In this document: positions 7,502 to 17,463 of the stretch, piece by piece
Layout: each line of letters begins with the position of its first letter
How positions within the stretch are numbered: the first letter of the stretch is position 1
Made by a program: the position numbers and the translations under genes
Assembly: GCF_000380125.1 (NCBI RefSeq)
Contig: NZ_KB904579.1
Span: forward strand, 62,001 to 126,000
Reading direction: 5' to 3'
DNA from: Streptococcus ovis DSM 16829
Lineage (GTDB): Bacteria > Bacillota > Bacilli > Lactobacillales > Streptococcaceae
Length of the DNA stretch: 64,000 nucleotides
Notes under the pieces: model-generated
What the model was told of the DNA's origin: nothing
Databases searched by the model: none
Seen by the model: the letters and a program-made list of their open reading frames with translations, nothing else

Positions 7502-9151
7502 ATGTCTTTTGATGGCTTTTTTTTACACCATATGACGGCCGAACTCCAGCAAGAATTAGAAGGAGGCCGCATCCAAAAAATTAACCAACCTTTTGAACAA
7601 GAATTAGTGCTCGCAATCCGTAGCAACCGAAAGAATCACAAGCTACTCCTATCTGCCCATTCCGTTTTTGGGCGTGTGCAACTGACAGAGACCGAATTTG
7701 CCAATCCCAAAACTCCGAATACCTTTACCATGATCCTTCGGAAATATCTCCAAGGGGCTGTGATTGAACGAATTGAACAAATGGAGAACGACAGAATTTT
7801 AGAAATTTCTGTGTCCAATAAAGATGAAATTGGAGACGCTATTCAGGCAACTCTTATCGTTGAAATCATGGGTAAACACAGTAATATCATTCTGGTTGAT
7901 AAGAGAGAGAATAAAATCATTGAAGCTATCAAGCACGTTGGATTTTCACAAAACTCCTATCGGACCATTCTCCCTGGCTCAGCTTACATTGCTCCTCCAG
8001 CTTCTGAAGGGAAAAATCCTTTTGCCATTAGTGATGAAAAATTATTTGAAATTTTGAGTACGCAGGAGTTAAGCCCCAAACATCTCCAACATTTATTTCA
8101 GGGGATAGGTCGAGATACTGCAACAGAATTGAGCCAGCGACTGACAAACGACAAGTTAAAAAACTTCCGTTCCTTCTTCCAACAAAAAATGCAGCCCTGT
8201 TTGACAGAAAAATCTTACAGTGCTGTTCCCTTCAAGGATAGTCAGCAGGAATTTCCCTCTCTTTCCGCGTTACTAGACGCCTATTATCAAAATAAAGCAG
8301 AACGAGATCGTGTTGCTCAACAAGCAAACGAACTCATCAAACGGGTCGCTAGCGAGTTGGAAAAAAATCGTAAGAAACTCATCAAGCAAGAGGAAGAATT
8401 ACGCGCCACTGAAAATGCAGAGGAATTTCGCCAAAAAGGGGAGTTACTGACTACCTATCTCCATCAGGTTCCAAATGACCAATCCAGTGTGACCTTAGAC
8501 AACTACTATACAAATCAGCCGATAAAGATTGCTCTCAACGTCGCTCTCACACCTAGTCAAAATGCCCAACGGTATTTCAAGAAATACCAGAAATTAAAAG
8601 AGGCTGTCAAACACCTGACAAATCTCATAGAAGAAACAAAAGCGACCATTCTCTATCTCGAAAGTGTAGAAACCTTGCTCAATCAGGCTAGCCTATCAGA
8701 AATTGATGAGATTCGTGAAGAGCTTATTGAGACAGGTTATCTTAAACGTCGACATCGTGAAAAAATTGCAAAACGGCAAAAACCTGAGCGTTACTTGGCT
8801 AGTGATGGAAAGACCATTATTCTGGTCGGGAAAAATAACCTTCAAAACGATGAATTAACTTTCAAGATGGCAAAAAAAAGGGAACTCTGGTTCCACGCTA
8901 AAGACATTCCTGGAAGCCATGTCATTATCACTGACAATCTAGATCCAACTGATGAAGTCAAAACGGATGCGGCTGAACTCGCTGCCTATTTTTCCAAAGC
9001 TCGTCATTCTAATTTAGTGCAAGTGGATATGATTGAAGCCAAAAAACTCCATAAACCAACAGGTGGTAAACCTGGATTTGTAACCTACCGTGGCCAGAAA
9101 ACGCTCCGCGTCACCCCAACTGAAGAAAAAATAGCCTCTATGAAACTCTAA
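7502..9151 (+). CDS. rqcH: RqcH / fibronectin-binding-like NFACT protein
   Basis: 549-aa NFACT protein, known in streptococci as FbpA/PavA/Fbps and now recognised as the bacterial Rqc2 homologue that adds C-terminal alanine tails to stalled nascent chains on 50S subunits. N-terminal NFACT-N covers about residues 1-200, starting MSFDGFFLHH. Helical and coiled-coil segments cover 270-430. The C-terminal NFACT-R domain includes KRELWFHAKDIPGSHVII near residue 460. No signal peptide or cell-wall anchor is present. Expressed alone, followed by a strong terminator. Confidence 0.9.
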   Translation: MSFDGFFLHHMTAELQQELEGGRIQKINQPFEQELVLAIRSNRKNHKLLLSAHSVFGRVQLTETEFANPKTPNTFTMILRKYLQGAVIERIEQMENDRILEISVSNKDEIGDAIQATLIVEIMGKHSNIILVDKRENKIIEAIKHVGFSQNSYRTILPGSAYIAPPASEGKNPFAISDEKLFEILSTQELSPKHLQHLFQGIGRDTATELSQRLTNDKLKNFRSFFQQKMQPCLTEKSYSAVPFKDSQQEFPSLSALLDAYYQNKAERDRVAQQANELIKRVASELEKNRKKLIKQEEELRATENAEEFRQKGELLTTYLHQVPNDQSSVTLDNYYTNQPIKIALNVALTPSQNAQRYFKKYQKLKEAVKHLTNLIEETKATILYLESVETLLNQASLSEIDEIREELIETGYLKRRHREKIAKRQKPERYLASDGKTIILVGKNNLQNDELTFKMAKKRELWFHAKDIPGSHVIITDNLDPTDEVKTDAAELAAYFSKARHSNLVQVDMIEAKKLHKPTGGKPGFVTYRGQKTLRVTPTEEKIASMKL

Positions 9152-9185
9152 TAAAATGAAACTTGGATAAGGTCTAGACTAAAAT

Positions 9186-9246
9186 AAAAAAAACGAACAA
9201 AGATTGTTCTCTGATATTCAGAATACAGTCTTGTTCGTTTTTTATT
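9186..9246. terminator. Bidirectional terminator
   Basis: Arms AAAACGAACAA and TTGTTCGTTTT separated by about 30 nt with additional internal pairing, T-rich on both 3' sides. It follows rqcH and faces the TPR gene (stop at 9353). Confidence 0.65.
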
Positions 9247-9352
9247 GGTTTTATCCATTTGAACGAATAGAGTATGTCAAAAATTGAAAGCTTGTTCTCG
9301 CAAACTCTTTTAATCAATAAACATCATCCATTTGCTCAAAGATGCGTACGCC

Positions 9353-10585
9353 CTAGTCTTCTTGATTGTAAAAATCTTGCATCGCCACATCATCTGGTAC
9401 GAGTTTTAAATAACGCGCTGCCACATGACGAGCTTCATGAAAAGCACCATCTTGTCTCAGAATCTGGACATAATCAGCTAAAAACTCTGGATTTTCAGAC
9501 AAATCAGCCATCAAGCTATCAAAATATTCCAGCGCTTTTTCATCATTTTCTAATGCCTGATAAGCTTTTGCAATATTCCAGCGAGCCAATACGTTGTCCA
9601 AATCTTCGTTTTCTAAGTCTACTACATCCTCAAAACGTTCTTGTTCAAGATAGAGAGTTGTCAGCCGTAAAATGACCTCATTGGTGTCTTCTGCGCTTTC
9701 TTTGGCCTTCAACAAATATTCTTCCGATAATGTAGCATTATGCTCCTCATAGGCATACTGAGAAGCCAAGAGTAGAAGAGCTTGGTCAAATTCATTTTTT
9801 GATAATCCTTTTTGAACCATCGCCAGTGCTTCTGCCACTTTGTGCTCCGCATGCAAAGACTGAGCATAAGCAAATTCATAGCCTTCAAAATCAGGATTGA
9901 TAGTGTCCAATTGTTTGTAATAAAGATTAGCCCGTTGATATTCTTCTTGATCATATAAAAGGGTTGCTAATTCGTAAACCGTCTGATCCTCATATTCCAA
10001 TTCGACTGCTTTTTCAAGGAATTCGATGGCTGCTTCAAACTTCCCAAGACTAGCATAGGCAATACCAATACGTTGGTAGGTAGACACCCCCGTCATATCA
10101 TAGATTACCCGATTATCTAACTGCGCATATTCTTGAACGGCTTCTTGGAAATTTCCCAATTCCATATCTAACTCTGCAAGACCAAACGTTAAAATCGGTT
10201 CATCTGACAAATTTGTTGCTTCGAGTAATTTTTCACGCGCAACATCTGCTAACCCTTCAGATTGATAAAGGTCTGCTTTCACCACCAATGCTTCTAAATA
10301 ATAGGGACTTTCTTCATCAATCTGATCAAGGTAAGCAAAAGCCTCCTCGATATTTCCATCTTCGTTGGCAATATTTGCCAGATTCAAGGATACTTCTGGA
10401 AATTCACTGACCAATTGTTCATAGGCTTCCTTGGCTTGAGGGTAAAACCCAATCGATTCCAGATAGGTTGCTAAATCTAACAAGGTTGCTGCATCATCTT
10501 GCAACAAGGCTTTTTTAAAATATTTATTAGCACGTATTAAATCTTGTTGATCCAAAGAAACCAACATTTTTTCACTATTATTCAC
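9353..10585 (-). CDS. Tetratricopeptide repeat protein
   Basis: 410 aa of tandem helix pairs with TPR-like spacing throughout, for example ATYLESIGFYPQAKEAYEQL and RIGIAYASLGKFEAAIEFLEKA. No signal peptide or enzyme domain. The probable start is GTG at 10585, with GAGG 7 nt upstream, which overlaps the AI-2E permease stop by 8 nt; an ATG six codons later is the alternative. The overlap implies coupled translation. Function unknown; conserved streptococcal cytoplasmic TPR proteins are probably scaffolds. Confidence 0.82.
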   Translation of the reverse strand: MNNSEKMLVSLDQQDLIRANKYFKKALLQDDAATLLDLATYLESIGFYPQAKEAYEQLVSEFPEVSLNLANIANEDGNIEEAFAYLDQIDEESPYYLEALVVKADLYQSEGLADVAREKLLEATNLSDEPILTFGLAELDMELGNFQEAVQEYAQLDNRVIYDMTGVSTYQRIGIAYASLGKFEAAIEFLEKAVELEYEDQTVYELATLLYDQEEYQRANLYYKQLDTINPDFEGYEFAYAQSLHAEHKVAEALAMVQKGLSKNEFDQALLLLASQYAYEEHNATLSEEYLLKAKESAEDTNEVILRLTTLYLEQERFEDVVDLENEDLDNVLARWNIAKAYQALENDEKALEYFDSLMADLSENPEFLADYVQILRQDGAFHEARHVAARYLKLVPDDVAMQDFYNQED

Positions 10586-11759
10586 TGACAACCTCAACTT
10601 CTTTCTTTTCTTTAGGCAATACATCTTCGTATAACCCACTGTACTCTTTGTACCAATCAAAAACAGCTTTAAAAACGACTTTGATAGAGGCATAGATTGG
10701 AATGCCAAGCAAGACACCAAGTACACCATACATCTGACCAGAAGTCAACAACACTACTAAAATCGTGATTGGATGGATACTTAACGAACTACCAATGATG
10801 AGTGGCGTCACAAAACGTCCCTCAATGGTTTGCTCTACCATAAAGGCAATTAAGACTTTTACCAGCATGAATGGTCCAGCTACCAATCCCAGCAACACAG
10901 CCGGAATCATCGCAAGAAAGGAACCTAGGTAAGGAATCAAATTCAAGAAACCTGCTAATACCCCCAGAGTAATTGGGTAACTTAATCCAATAATCGAAAA
11001 CAAAATTGAAAACATGGCAGCCACAATCATGGCAACTGTTACCTGCCCCCTCACATAATTGGAGAGCTGACTATTCACATTTGTTAAGACGGTGCCGATT
11101 GGACTCCGCCACGATGTTGGCAGATACTTGGTAATGTGACCTTTTAGGGCGTGACCATCTCGTAACAGATAAAAGAGAATAAAGGGCATAATCAAAATTG
11201 CTACGATAATTTGTGATGCCGTAGAAATCAAATTCCCAGCCCAATCAACTGCACTTGAAGAAACTTTTTGTGCATAGCCAATTACTTGATCATTCAGCTG
11301 ATCCATAACGTCAATTACAGTTGGTCGAAATTGAGCAAAGCGATCATCTTGCAATAAATCGGTCACCCTCTCCTCAATTTCTTGAATATAATTGGGGACA
11401 TTTTTGGCAAACGCTACAATCTGTTCCTGAATATTTGGGATTGCTACACCAAGTCCCCATACTAACAGAATCACAATAAATACAAAAACAATCGAAATAG
11501 CCACGGTCCGAGACATCTTCAATTTTTCTAACCAATCCACAACAGGATTCAATAGATAGTAAAGCAATCCTGTCAAAATCATTGGTAATAGCAAAATATC
11601 AATAAAACTACCGATAGGCTTGAGTAAAAAACTAACCTTGGTAAACAAGAAAAGATTAATCAGCACCAACAGGCTTACCAATAAAAAAGTTACCCCTTGG
11701 TTGTTCATAAACCACTTATAAAACCAAGAAGTAAAAAATTTCTGCTTCTTCTCCCTCAT
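10578..11759 (-). CDS. AI-2E family transporter
   Basis: 393-aa membrane protein of the AI-2E transporter (PerM/YtvI-like) family. The N-terminus has a hydrophobic pair (residues 18-80), followed by a soluble amphipathic segment (105-180) and then several C-terminal TM helices. The conserved GFLNLIPYLGSFLAMIPA motif is near residue 265. Members export autoinducers or exchange ions; substrate cannot be read here. First gene of a two-gene operon with the TPR protein. Confidence 0.83.
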   Translation of the reverse strand: MREKKQKFFTSWFYKWFMNNQGVTFLLVSLLVLINLFLFTKVSFLLKPIGSFIDILLLPMILTGLLYYLLNPVVDWLEKLKMSRTVAISIVFVFIVILLVWGLGVAIPNIQEQIVAFAKNVPNYIQEIEERVTDLLQDDRFAQFRPTVIDVMDQLNDQVIGYAQKVSSSAVDWAGNLISTASQIIVAILIMPFILFYLLRDGHALKGHITKYLPTSWRSPIGTVLTNVNSQLSNYVRGQVTVAMIVAAMFSILFSIIGLSYPITLGVLAGFLNLIPYLGSFLAMIPAVLLGLVAGPFMLVKVLIAFMVEQTIEGRFVTPLIIGSSLSIHPITILVVLLTSGQMYGVLGVLLGIPIYASIKVVFKAVFDWYKEYSGLYEDVLPKEKKEVEVVSE

Positions 11760-11849
11760 AGGAAACCTCTTTCAATGTTTTCTTATATTATTGTACCATT
11801 TTCTCTCAGGAATGATGCAAATTTTACAAGATAGACCTGCACTAATTTA

Positions 11850-11858
11850 TGGTATAAT
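11850..11858 (+). promoter_or_regulatory. Extended -10 promoter of the lactonase gene
   Basis: TGGTATAAT. Transcription would start near 11865. An ATG at 11876 would then have almost no leader and no SD, which favours the ATG at 11891. Confidence 0.65.
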
Positions 11859-11890
11859 GAATAAAATAAATACAAATGAGGAAGTTGAAG

Positions 11891-12907
11891 ATGGAGATCT
11901 ATTTTGGAACCTATACCCGGCGTACATCCAAGGGAATTTACAAGGCATCGTTTGATGAAACTACTGGAAAACTCAGCAATTTGAAGTTGGTAGCAGAAGA
12001 AGCGAATCCAACTTATCTAGCCTTTGCGGGAGATGGCAACTTGTATACAGTCGGTGCTGTGGGAGATGAAGGTGGAATTGCTTCGTTTTCCCCAGATTAT
12101 CACCTGATAAATCATGTCCTTGAAGAAGGTGCACCACTGTGCTATGTATCAGTAGACAACGAACGCCAACTCGTCTATGGAGCAAATTATCATAAAGGAC
12201 AAATTTTATCCTACAAACGTCAGCCAGATGGTGGTCTCGAATTGGCTGATGTCATTCAACATCATGGCTCTGGACCACACCCGAACCAACAAGGCCCACA
12301 CGCTCATTTCTCTGACTTGACTCCAGATAAATACCTTGTAACATGTGATTTAGGTTGTGATCAGGTTCTCACCTATAGAGTTTCCGATGACGGAAAATTA
12401 TCCTTACTGGACTCGTACCAAAGTGCAGCTGGTGCAGGTCCTCGTCATCTTGTATTTCACCCCAGTGCTAAAATCGCTTATTTGATTTGCGAGTTAAATG
12501 CAACGATTGAAGTCCTCATTTATGATGGCTTAGGCCAGTTTGAGCGGATGCAGACGATTGCAACTCTACCTTCTGATTATACTGATTTTAATGCTACTGC
12601 TGCTATCCGTATTTCCGCAGACGGAAAATTCGTCTATGCTTCCAATCGCGGCCATGATTCAATTGCTGTATATAAAACTCTCGCAGACGCTAGTTTGGAA
12701 CTAGTTGAAATCGTCCCAACGAATGGAAAAACACCGCGTGATTTCACCCTTTCACCAAGTAACAGTCACTTGATTGTTGCCCATCAAGATTCCGACGGTG
12801 TTACAGTCTTCGCACGGAATGCCGAAACAGGAAAATTAACAGAAATCAGCCATGATTTCCAAGTTCCAGAGGCTGTTTGCACAAGCTTCAAGCCAATCTC
12901 TTTCTAA
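11891..12907 (+). CDS. Lactonase family protein (6-phosphogluconolactonase-like)
   Basis: 338-aa seven-bladed beta-propeller of the YbhE/Pgl type, which hydrolyses 6-phosphogluconolactone in the oxidative pentose phosphate pathway in characterised members. Motifs seen are FGTYTRRTSKGIY at the N-terminus, GPHPNQQGPHAHF near residue 136 with the conserved His residues, AGPRHLVFHP near residue 185, and RGHDSIAVY and GKTPRDF later. Start chosen at 11891 because AGGAAG lies 6 nt upstream. The exact substrate is inferred from the family. Confidence 0.83.
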   Translation: MEIYFGTYTRRTSKGIYKASFDETTGKLSNLKLVAEEANPTYLAFAGDGNLYTVGAVGDEGGIASFSPDYHLINHVLEEGAPLCYVSVDNERQLVYGANYHKGQILSYKRQPDGGLELADVIQHHGSGPHPNQQGPHAHFSDLTPDKYLVTCDLGCDQVLTYRVSDDGKLSLLDSYQSAAGAGPRHLVFHPSAKIAYLICELNATIEVLIYDGLGQFERMQTIATLPSDYTDFNATAAIRISADGKFVYASNRGHDSIAVYKTLADASLELVEIVPTNGKTPRDFTLSPSNSHLIVAHQDSDGVTVFARNAETGKLTEISHDFQVPEAVCTSFKPISF

Positions 12908-12961
12908 AAATACCATTTTATGGTTTAATAAAGATAGAAAAGAAAAAAGAGGTAATCTAAC

Positions 12962-13156
12962 ATGAACCCAACAGAATTATTAAACAAAATTCAAGAATTA
13001 ATTGAGAAAAAAGATTTCTCAGCAGCACAGGATTTTCTAAATGAAAACAAAGACCAACTTGGCGAATATTTTGAACAAGCTAAAACCTTGCTTGAAGGTG
13101 CAAATGGTCTAGATGGTGTACTAGATAAAGTAAAAGGATTATTTGGTGGCAAATAA
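12962..13156 (+). CDS. Small conserved hypothetical protein
   Basis: 64 aa, predicted helical, with an amphipathic body and a glycine-rich end KGLFGGK. No signal peptide and no recognised domain. It has an AGAGG SD and is followed by a strong terminator, so it is probably a genuine small gene, either co-transcribed with the lactonase or separately promoted. Function unknown. Confidence 0.7.
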   Translation: MNPTELLNKIQELIEKKDFSAAQDFLNENKDQLGEYFEQAKTLLEGANGLDGVLDKVKGLFGGK

Positions 13157-13172
13157 TCGAATATTTGATTTC

Positions 13173-13200
13173 AAAAAGCTGGAAGATTCCAGCTTTTTTT
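13173..13200 (+). terminator. Terminator after the 64-aa gene
   Basis: AAAAAGCTGGA / TCCAGCTTTTT with a 4-nt loop and T7. Confidence 0.85.
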
Positions 13201-13237
13201 ATATTCCGACAATCGCTTTTTTAAAGCTACTAATGTT

Positions 13238-14573
13238 TCATAACAATAAGGGTAAAAAGATCCGAGCCAATCCCAAAAATGCCAAATAACCCAAGACATC
13301 TGTGGCCGTTGTAATAAAAATGGTTGAAGCCAAAGCTGGGTCCTGTTTCAAAGCCTTGAGTATTAGGGGAACAAAATACCCAAATATAGCTCCGAAAACT
13401 AGATTGACCATCATCGCTAACACGACAATCAAGGACAAATAGATTTTTTTGATAGAAGAAAAACATCACCAAGGCTGCTACCAGACCTGTGAAAAAACCA
13501 TTTACTAAAGCCAGACAGATCTCATTCATGACCAGACTCTTATCCTCTTTTAAATCTAGCTTCCCAAGCGTTATCCCTTGTATAACTAATGCTAAGGTCT
13601 GTGAAGCAGAATTCCCTCCCATACCGGTTATAATCGGACTAATGGCTGCCAAGGCAACCACCTGTGCAATCACATCATCAAAGAAAGCTACCGTAGCTGA
13701 AGCCAAGAAGACCGTCAGCTAATTAATGAGAAGCCAAGGAAGACGTTTTTTCAAAGAATCAAGAAAAGGATCGCCGATTTCTTCTGATTCCTGTACCCCA
13801 CCCATTCTTAACATATCCTCTTGATACTCTTCTTGCAGTACGTCAATAATATCATCAATCGTAATAATCCCTAAAATCACCTTGCGATGATTGACTACTG
13901 GGACCACTGATAAATCATATTTAGCCGTGAGTCTTGCAACTTCTTCTTGATCGACTTCTGTCGTCACCGTTATTAAGTGAGAATTCATCAATTCATTGAG
14001 CTCCATCTCAGCCTCATGAATAAATAAATCACGTATATTAATCCATCCAATGACTGTATTTTCTTGATTAGTGATAAATAATATATCAATCACCTCAGTA
14101 TTTGGAGAAATTTTTCGCAGTTCTTCCAGAGTTTGGCCAACAGTTAATTGCGCTTTAAAGGTGATAAACTCAGTCGTCATAAGACCACCAGCTGTATGAG
14201 CATCATAGGCAAGAATTTTTTGCACCTCTTCACGCTCACTGTTACGCATTAGATTCAAGTACTGCTTGCGTACATCGACATGCAGCGTCTCCAAAATATC
14301 CACAACATCATCATTTGGCATGAAATAAAACAAATCAATAGCTCTGTGAAAAGTGATGATTTGCATCATTTTTCGTTGTAATTTTGGTCCAGCTTCGCGT
14401 AAAATTTCACTGAGTTGTTGATTATTGGCCAATGCAATAAAGTCTTTTAATACTTCTTCATCATCTAACTCCTCCAATATCAATGCTACATCAACTGGAT
14501 ATTGTTCTTCTAAGAATTGTTTCAGCAGACCATTGTCAGAATTCTGAATAATTTGCTTTAATTTCTTCTCCAT
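13238..14573 (-). pseudogene. mgtE: mgtE magnesium transporter, doubly broken
   Basis: Remains of a MgtE Mg2+ channel: N domain from the ATG at 14573, two CBS domains (about 13790-14200 on the sequence), then TM helices. The frame is cut by TAG at 13719-13721 just after RLPWLLIN, exactly where the first TM helix begins. The same frame then continues as LTVFLASATVAFFDD without loss. A second lesion, an apparent 1-nt deletion near 13438-13440, shifts the frame between FFFYQKNLF and SLIVVLAMMVNLVFG. A TTG to TAG change and one missing base would restore the gene. The soluble N/CBS part could still be made as a 284-aa protein. Confidence 0.88.
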
Positions 14574-14689
14574 AAAATCATCCGTTCCACCCACTACTAG
14601 TATACCATATCTACTATCGAACACTTTACATTCATAAAAATTCATTTAAGCGTATTTTTGGGTAAAAATGGACGACATTCTTCTCTTTT

Positions 14690-14698
14690 TTTGGTATA
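14690..14698 (+). promoter_or_regulatory. Extended -10 promoter of the amino-acid ABC operon
   Basis: TGGTATAAT upstream of the permease gene, divergent from mgtE. Confidence 0.6.
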
Positions 14699-14732
14699 AT
14701 GACTTATCTTATTTAAAAGGAGGCAGTCTCTT

Positions 14733-15374
14733 TTGCAGTATATCCTTGAAATTTTGCCCAGTCTATTAAATGGTAGCCTCGTCACACTGCAAGTTTTTTG
14801 TATCGTATTAGTACTTTCTATTCCTCTAGGAATTTTGCTCGCATTTTTAATGCAGATTCACTTTAAACCACTCCATTGGCTATTAAATGTCTATATTTGG
14901 GTAATGCGTGGAACACCTTTGCTATTGCAATTGATTTTCTTTTACTATGTTCTACCAAATATTGGAATTGTCATTGACCGTATGCCTGCTGCCATTCTTG
15001 CATTTGTCCTAAACTATGCAGCCTATTTCGCAGAAATATTCAGAGGTGGCATTGAATCCATTCCAAAAGGACAATATGAAGCAGCAAAAGTTCTGAAGTT
15101 CAATCAAACACAAACTATTTACTACATTATTCTACCTCAAGTAGTGAAAATTGTATTACCAAGTGTGTTTAATGAAATCATTAACTTAGTGAAAGATTCC
15201 TCACTAGTTTACGTCTTAGGCGTTGGTGATCTCCTACTTGCAAGTAAAACTGCCGCAAATCGCGATGCTACGCTAGTACCTATGTTTATTGCTGGAGCTA
15301 TTTATCTTGTCTTGATAGGCGGGGTAACCATTCTCTCCAAACAGATTGAAAAACGTTTTAATTACTACAAATAA
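14733..15374 (+). CDS. Polar amino-acid ABC transporter permease
   Basis: 213-aa HisM/GlnP-type permease with about five TM helices. The family motif is near residue 55 (MRGTPLLLQLIFFYYVLP), and the EAA loop EAAKVLKFNQTQTIYYIILPQ is near residue 115. The start is TTG at 14733 with AAAGGAGG about 9 nt upstream; no in-frame ATG is close. First gene of a permease-ATPase-binding-protein operon. Substrate (cystine, glutamine or similar) cannot be fixed. Confidence 0.88.
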   Translation: MQYILEILPSLLNGSLVTLQVFCIVLVLSIPLGILLAFLMQIHFKPLHWLLNVYIWVMRGTPLLLQLIFFYYVLPNIGIVIDRMPAAILAFVLNYAAYFAEIFRGGIESIPKGQYEAAKVLKFNQTQTIYYIILPQVVKIVLPSVFNEIINLVKDSSLVYVLGVGDLLLASKTAANRDATLVPMFIAGAIYLVLIGGVTILSKQIEKRFNYYK

Positions 15375-15385
15375 GAGGAGGTCAT

Positions 15386-16015
15386 ATGTTAGAATTACGA
15401 AATATCTCTAAACAATTTGGCCAGAAAAAAATATTCGAACAATTTGATTTAACCATTGAAGACGGAAAGGTTTTATCACTTGTAGGGCCTTCAGGAGGAG
15501 GAAAAACAACTCTTCTTCGCATGCTAGCTGGTCTAGAAAAAATCGATGCTGGTGACATCATCTATAATGGTGAATCTGTTCCAATTGACCATTTAGAGAA
15601 TCTCAATTTATTGGGATTTGTCTTCCAAGATTTTCAGTTATTTCCACATTTGACTGTCTTGGAAAATCTTATTCTATCTCCAATGAAAACGATGAAGGAA
15701 ACAAAAGACGAGGCAACTCAAAGAGCTAAAGATTTGCTAAATCGCCTAGGCTTATCAGAGCATGCCAAAGCTTACCCCTTTTCATTATCAGGAGGACAAA
15801 AACAACGGGTCGCATTGGCACGTGCCATGATGATTAACCCTCAAATTATTGGTTACGATGAACCAACAAGTGCCCTTGATCCTGAGCTACGTCAAGAAGT
15901 CGAAAAATTAATTTTGCAAAATCGCCAAATGGGAATTACGCAAATTGTGGTCACTCATGATCTGCAATTTGCAGAAGCTATCTCAGATACTATTTTAAAA
16001 ATCAATCCAAAATAA
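15386..16015 (+). CDS. Amino-acid ABC transporter ATP-binding protein
   Basis: 209 aa. Walker A GPSGGGKTT is near residue 35, the Q-loop VFQDFQLFPHLTV near residue 77, the signature LSGGQKQRVALARAMM near residue 135, and the Walker B segment ends YDEPTSALDPE. This is the GlnQ/ArtP subfamily. It starts 12 nt after the permease stop with GAGGAGG upstream. Slightly shorter than many GlnQ proteins, ending soon after the H-loop. Confidence 0.9.
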   Translation: MLELRNISKQFGQKKIFEQFDLTIEDGKVLSLVGPSGGGKTTLLRMLAGLEKIDAGDIIYNGESVPIDHLENLNLLGFVFQDFQLFPHLTVLENLILSPMKTMKETKDEATQRAKDLLNRLGLSEHAKAYPFSLSGGQKQRVALARAMMINPQIIGYDEPTSALDPELRQEVEKLILQNRQMGITQIVVTHDLQFAEAISDTILKINPK

Positions 16016-16027
16016 CGAAAGCAGGAA

Positions 16028-16874
16028 ATGATGATGACGATAAAAAAAAACACTCTTATCAATGACAGCGGTGCTAGCGACGCTTGCACTCGCAGCTTGT
16101 GGTGGAACAAAAGAATCCACTTCGTCTGCCGACAAGTGGAAAACATACCAAGAAGAAAAATCTATTACCATTGGTTTCGATAATACCTTTGTTCCTATGG
16201 GTTATGAAGATGAAAAAGGTGAATATGTCGGATTTGACATTGACTTAGCGACAGCTGTCTTTCAACAATATGATATTGAGGTCAAATGGCAACCGATTAA
16301 CTGGGATTTGAAAGAAACTGAATTAAAAAATGGAAAAATCGACTTGATTTGGAATGGTTACTCCATTACAGACGAACGTCAAGAAAAAGTCGGATTTTCA
16401 GTTCCTTATATGAACAACGAACAAGTCCTTGTGACGAAAAAGTCTTCAAACATCGAGAGTTTTGCTAACATGAAAGACAAAGTACTCGGTGCACAGTCTG
16501 GTTCATCTGGCTATGATGCTTTCACTTCTAAACCAGAGGTCTTAAAAGATCTTGTCAAAGATAACGACGCTACTCAGTACGAAACTTTTACACAAGCATT
16601 GATTGATTTAAAAAATGATCGAATTGATGGATTGTTAATTGACCGTGTCTACGCTAATTACTATCTCCAACAAGAAAGAGAATTGGACAATTACAACATC
16701 ATTGCGAGCGAGTTTGATGGGGAAGATTTCGCAGTCGGAGCTCGTAAAACAGATAAACAACTAATTGAAAACATCAACAAAGCCTTTAAAGAACTTTACC
16801 AAAGTGGCGAATTCCAAAAAATCTCTGACAAATGGTTCGGAGAAGACGTTGCAACTGATGACGTGAAGCAATAA
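16028..16874 (+). pseudogene. Amino-acid ABC binding protein, frame broken in the signal peptide
   Basis: From 16062 the frame encodes a typical family 3 solute-binding lipoprotein: lipobox LAAC, then ITIGFDNTFVPMGYED and GFDIDLATAVF. The well-placed ATG cluster with AGGAAA at 16028-16036 is in a different frame. Reading back across the nine A at 16042-16050, one A fewer would join MTI to KKTLLSMTAVLATLALAAC, a perfect lipoprotein signal. As given, initiation at 16028 leads to an early stop, while a start at 16062 lacks an SD and the positively charged n-region. This may be a real lesion, a slippage switch, or a homopolymer sequencing error. Confidence 0.75.
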
Positions 16875-16903
16875 CTCCTGCTTCTCCTGTATTTCCACCC
16901 CCC

Positions 16904-16927
16904 AAAACCACCAAATGGTGGTTTTTT
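16904..16927 (+). terminator. Terminator of the amino-acid ABC operon
   Basis: AAAACCACC / GGTGGTTTT, 4-nt loop, T-rich tail. Confidence 0.85.
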
Positions 16928-16954
16928 ATTTATCATTCTATATTGTCATACAGA

Positions 16955-16988
16955 CAAAAAACTCTCTTCAGAAATTCCTGAAGAGAGT
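16955..16988 (-). terminator. Terminator of the chimeric mgtE'-eno' gene
   Basis: ACTCTCTTCAG / CTGAAGAGAGT with a 6-nt loop and six T on the minus strand, about 40 nt past the chimera stop. Confidence 0.75.
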
Positions 16989-17025
16989 GTTTCATCCTGA
17001 TTCAAAACGAACTAGGTTAGAATCT

Positions 17026-17425
<400 letters not shown>

Positions 17426-17463
17426 CTAGTATATCACAAACTGTTCCTTTTGTTAGGATAAAA

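Noticed and set aside
9274-9675. Plus-strand frame over the TPR gene end
   Set aside because: Mostly antisense to a clear TPR coding region; no SD and no domain.
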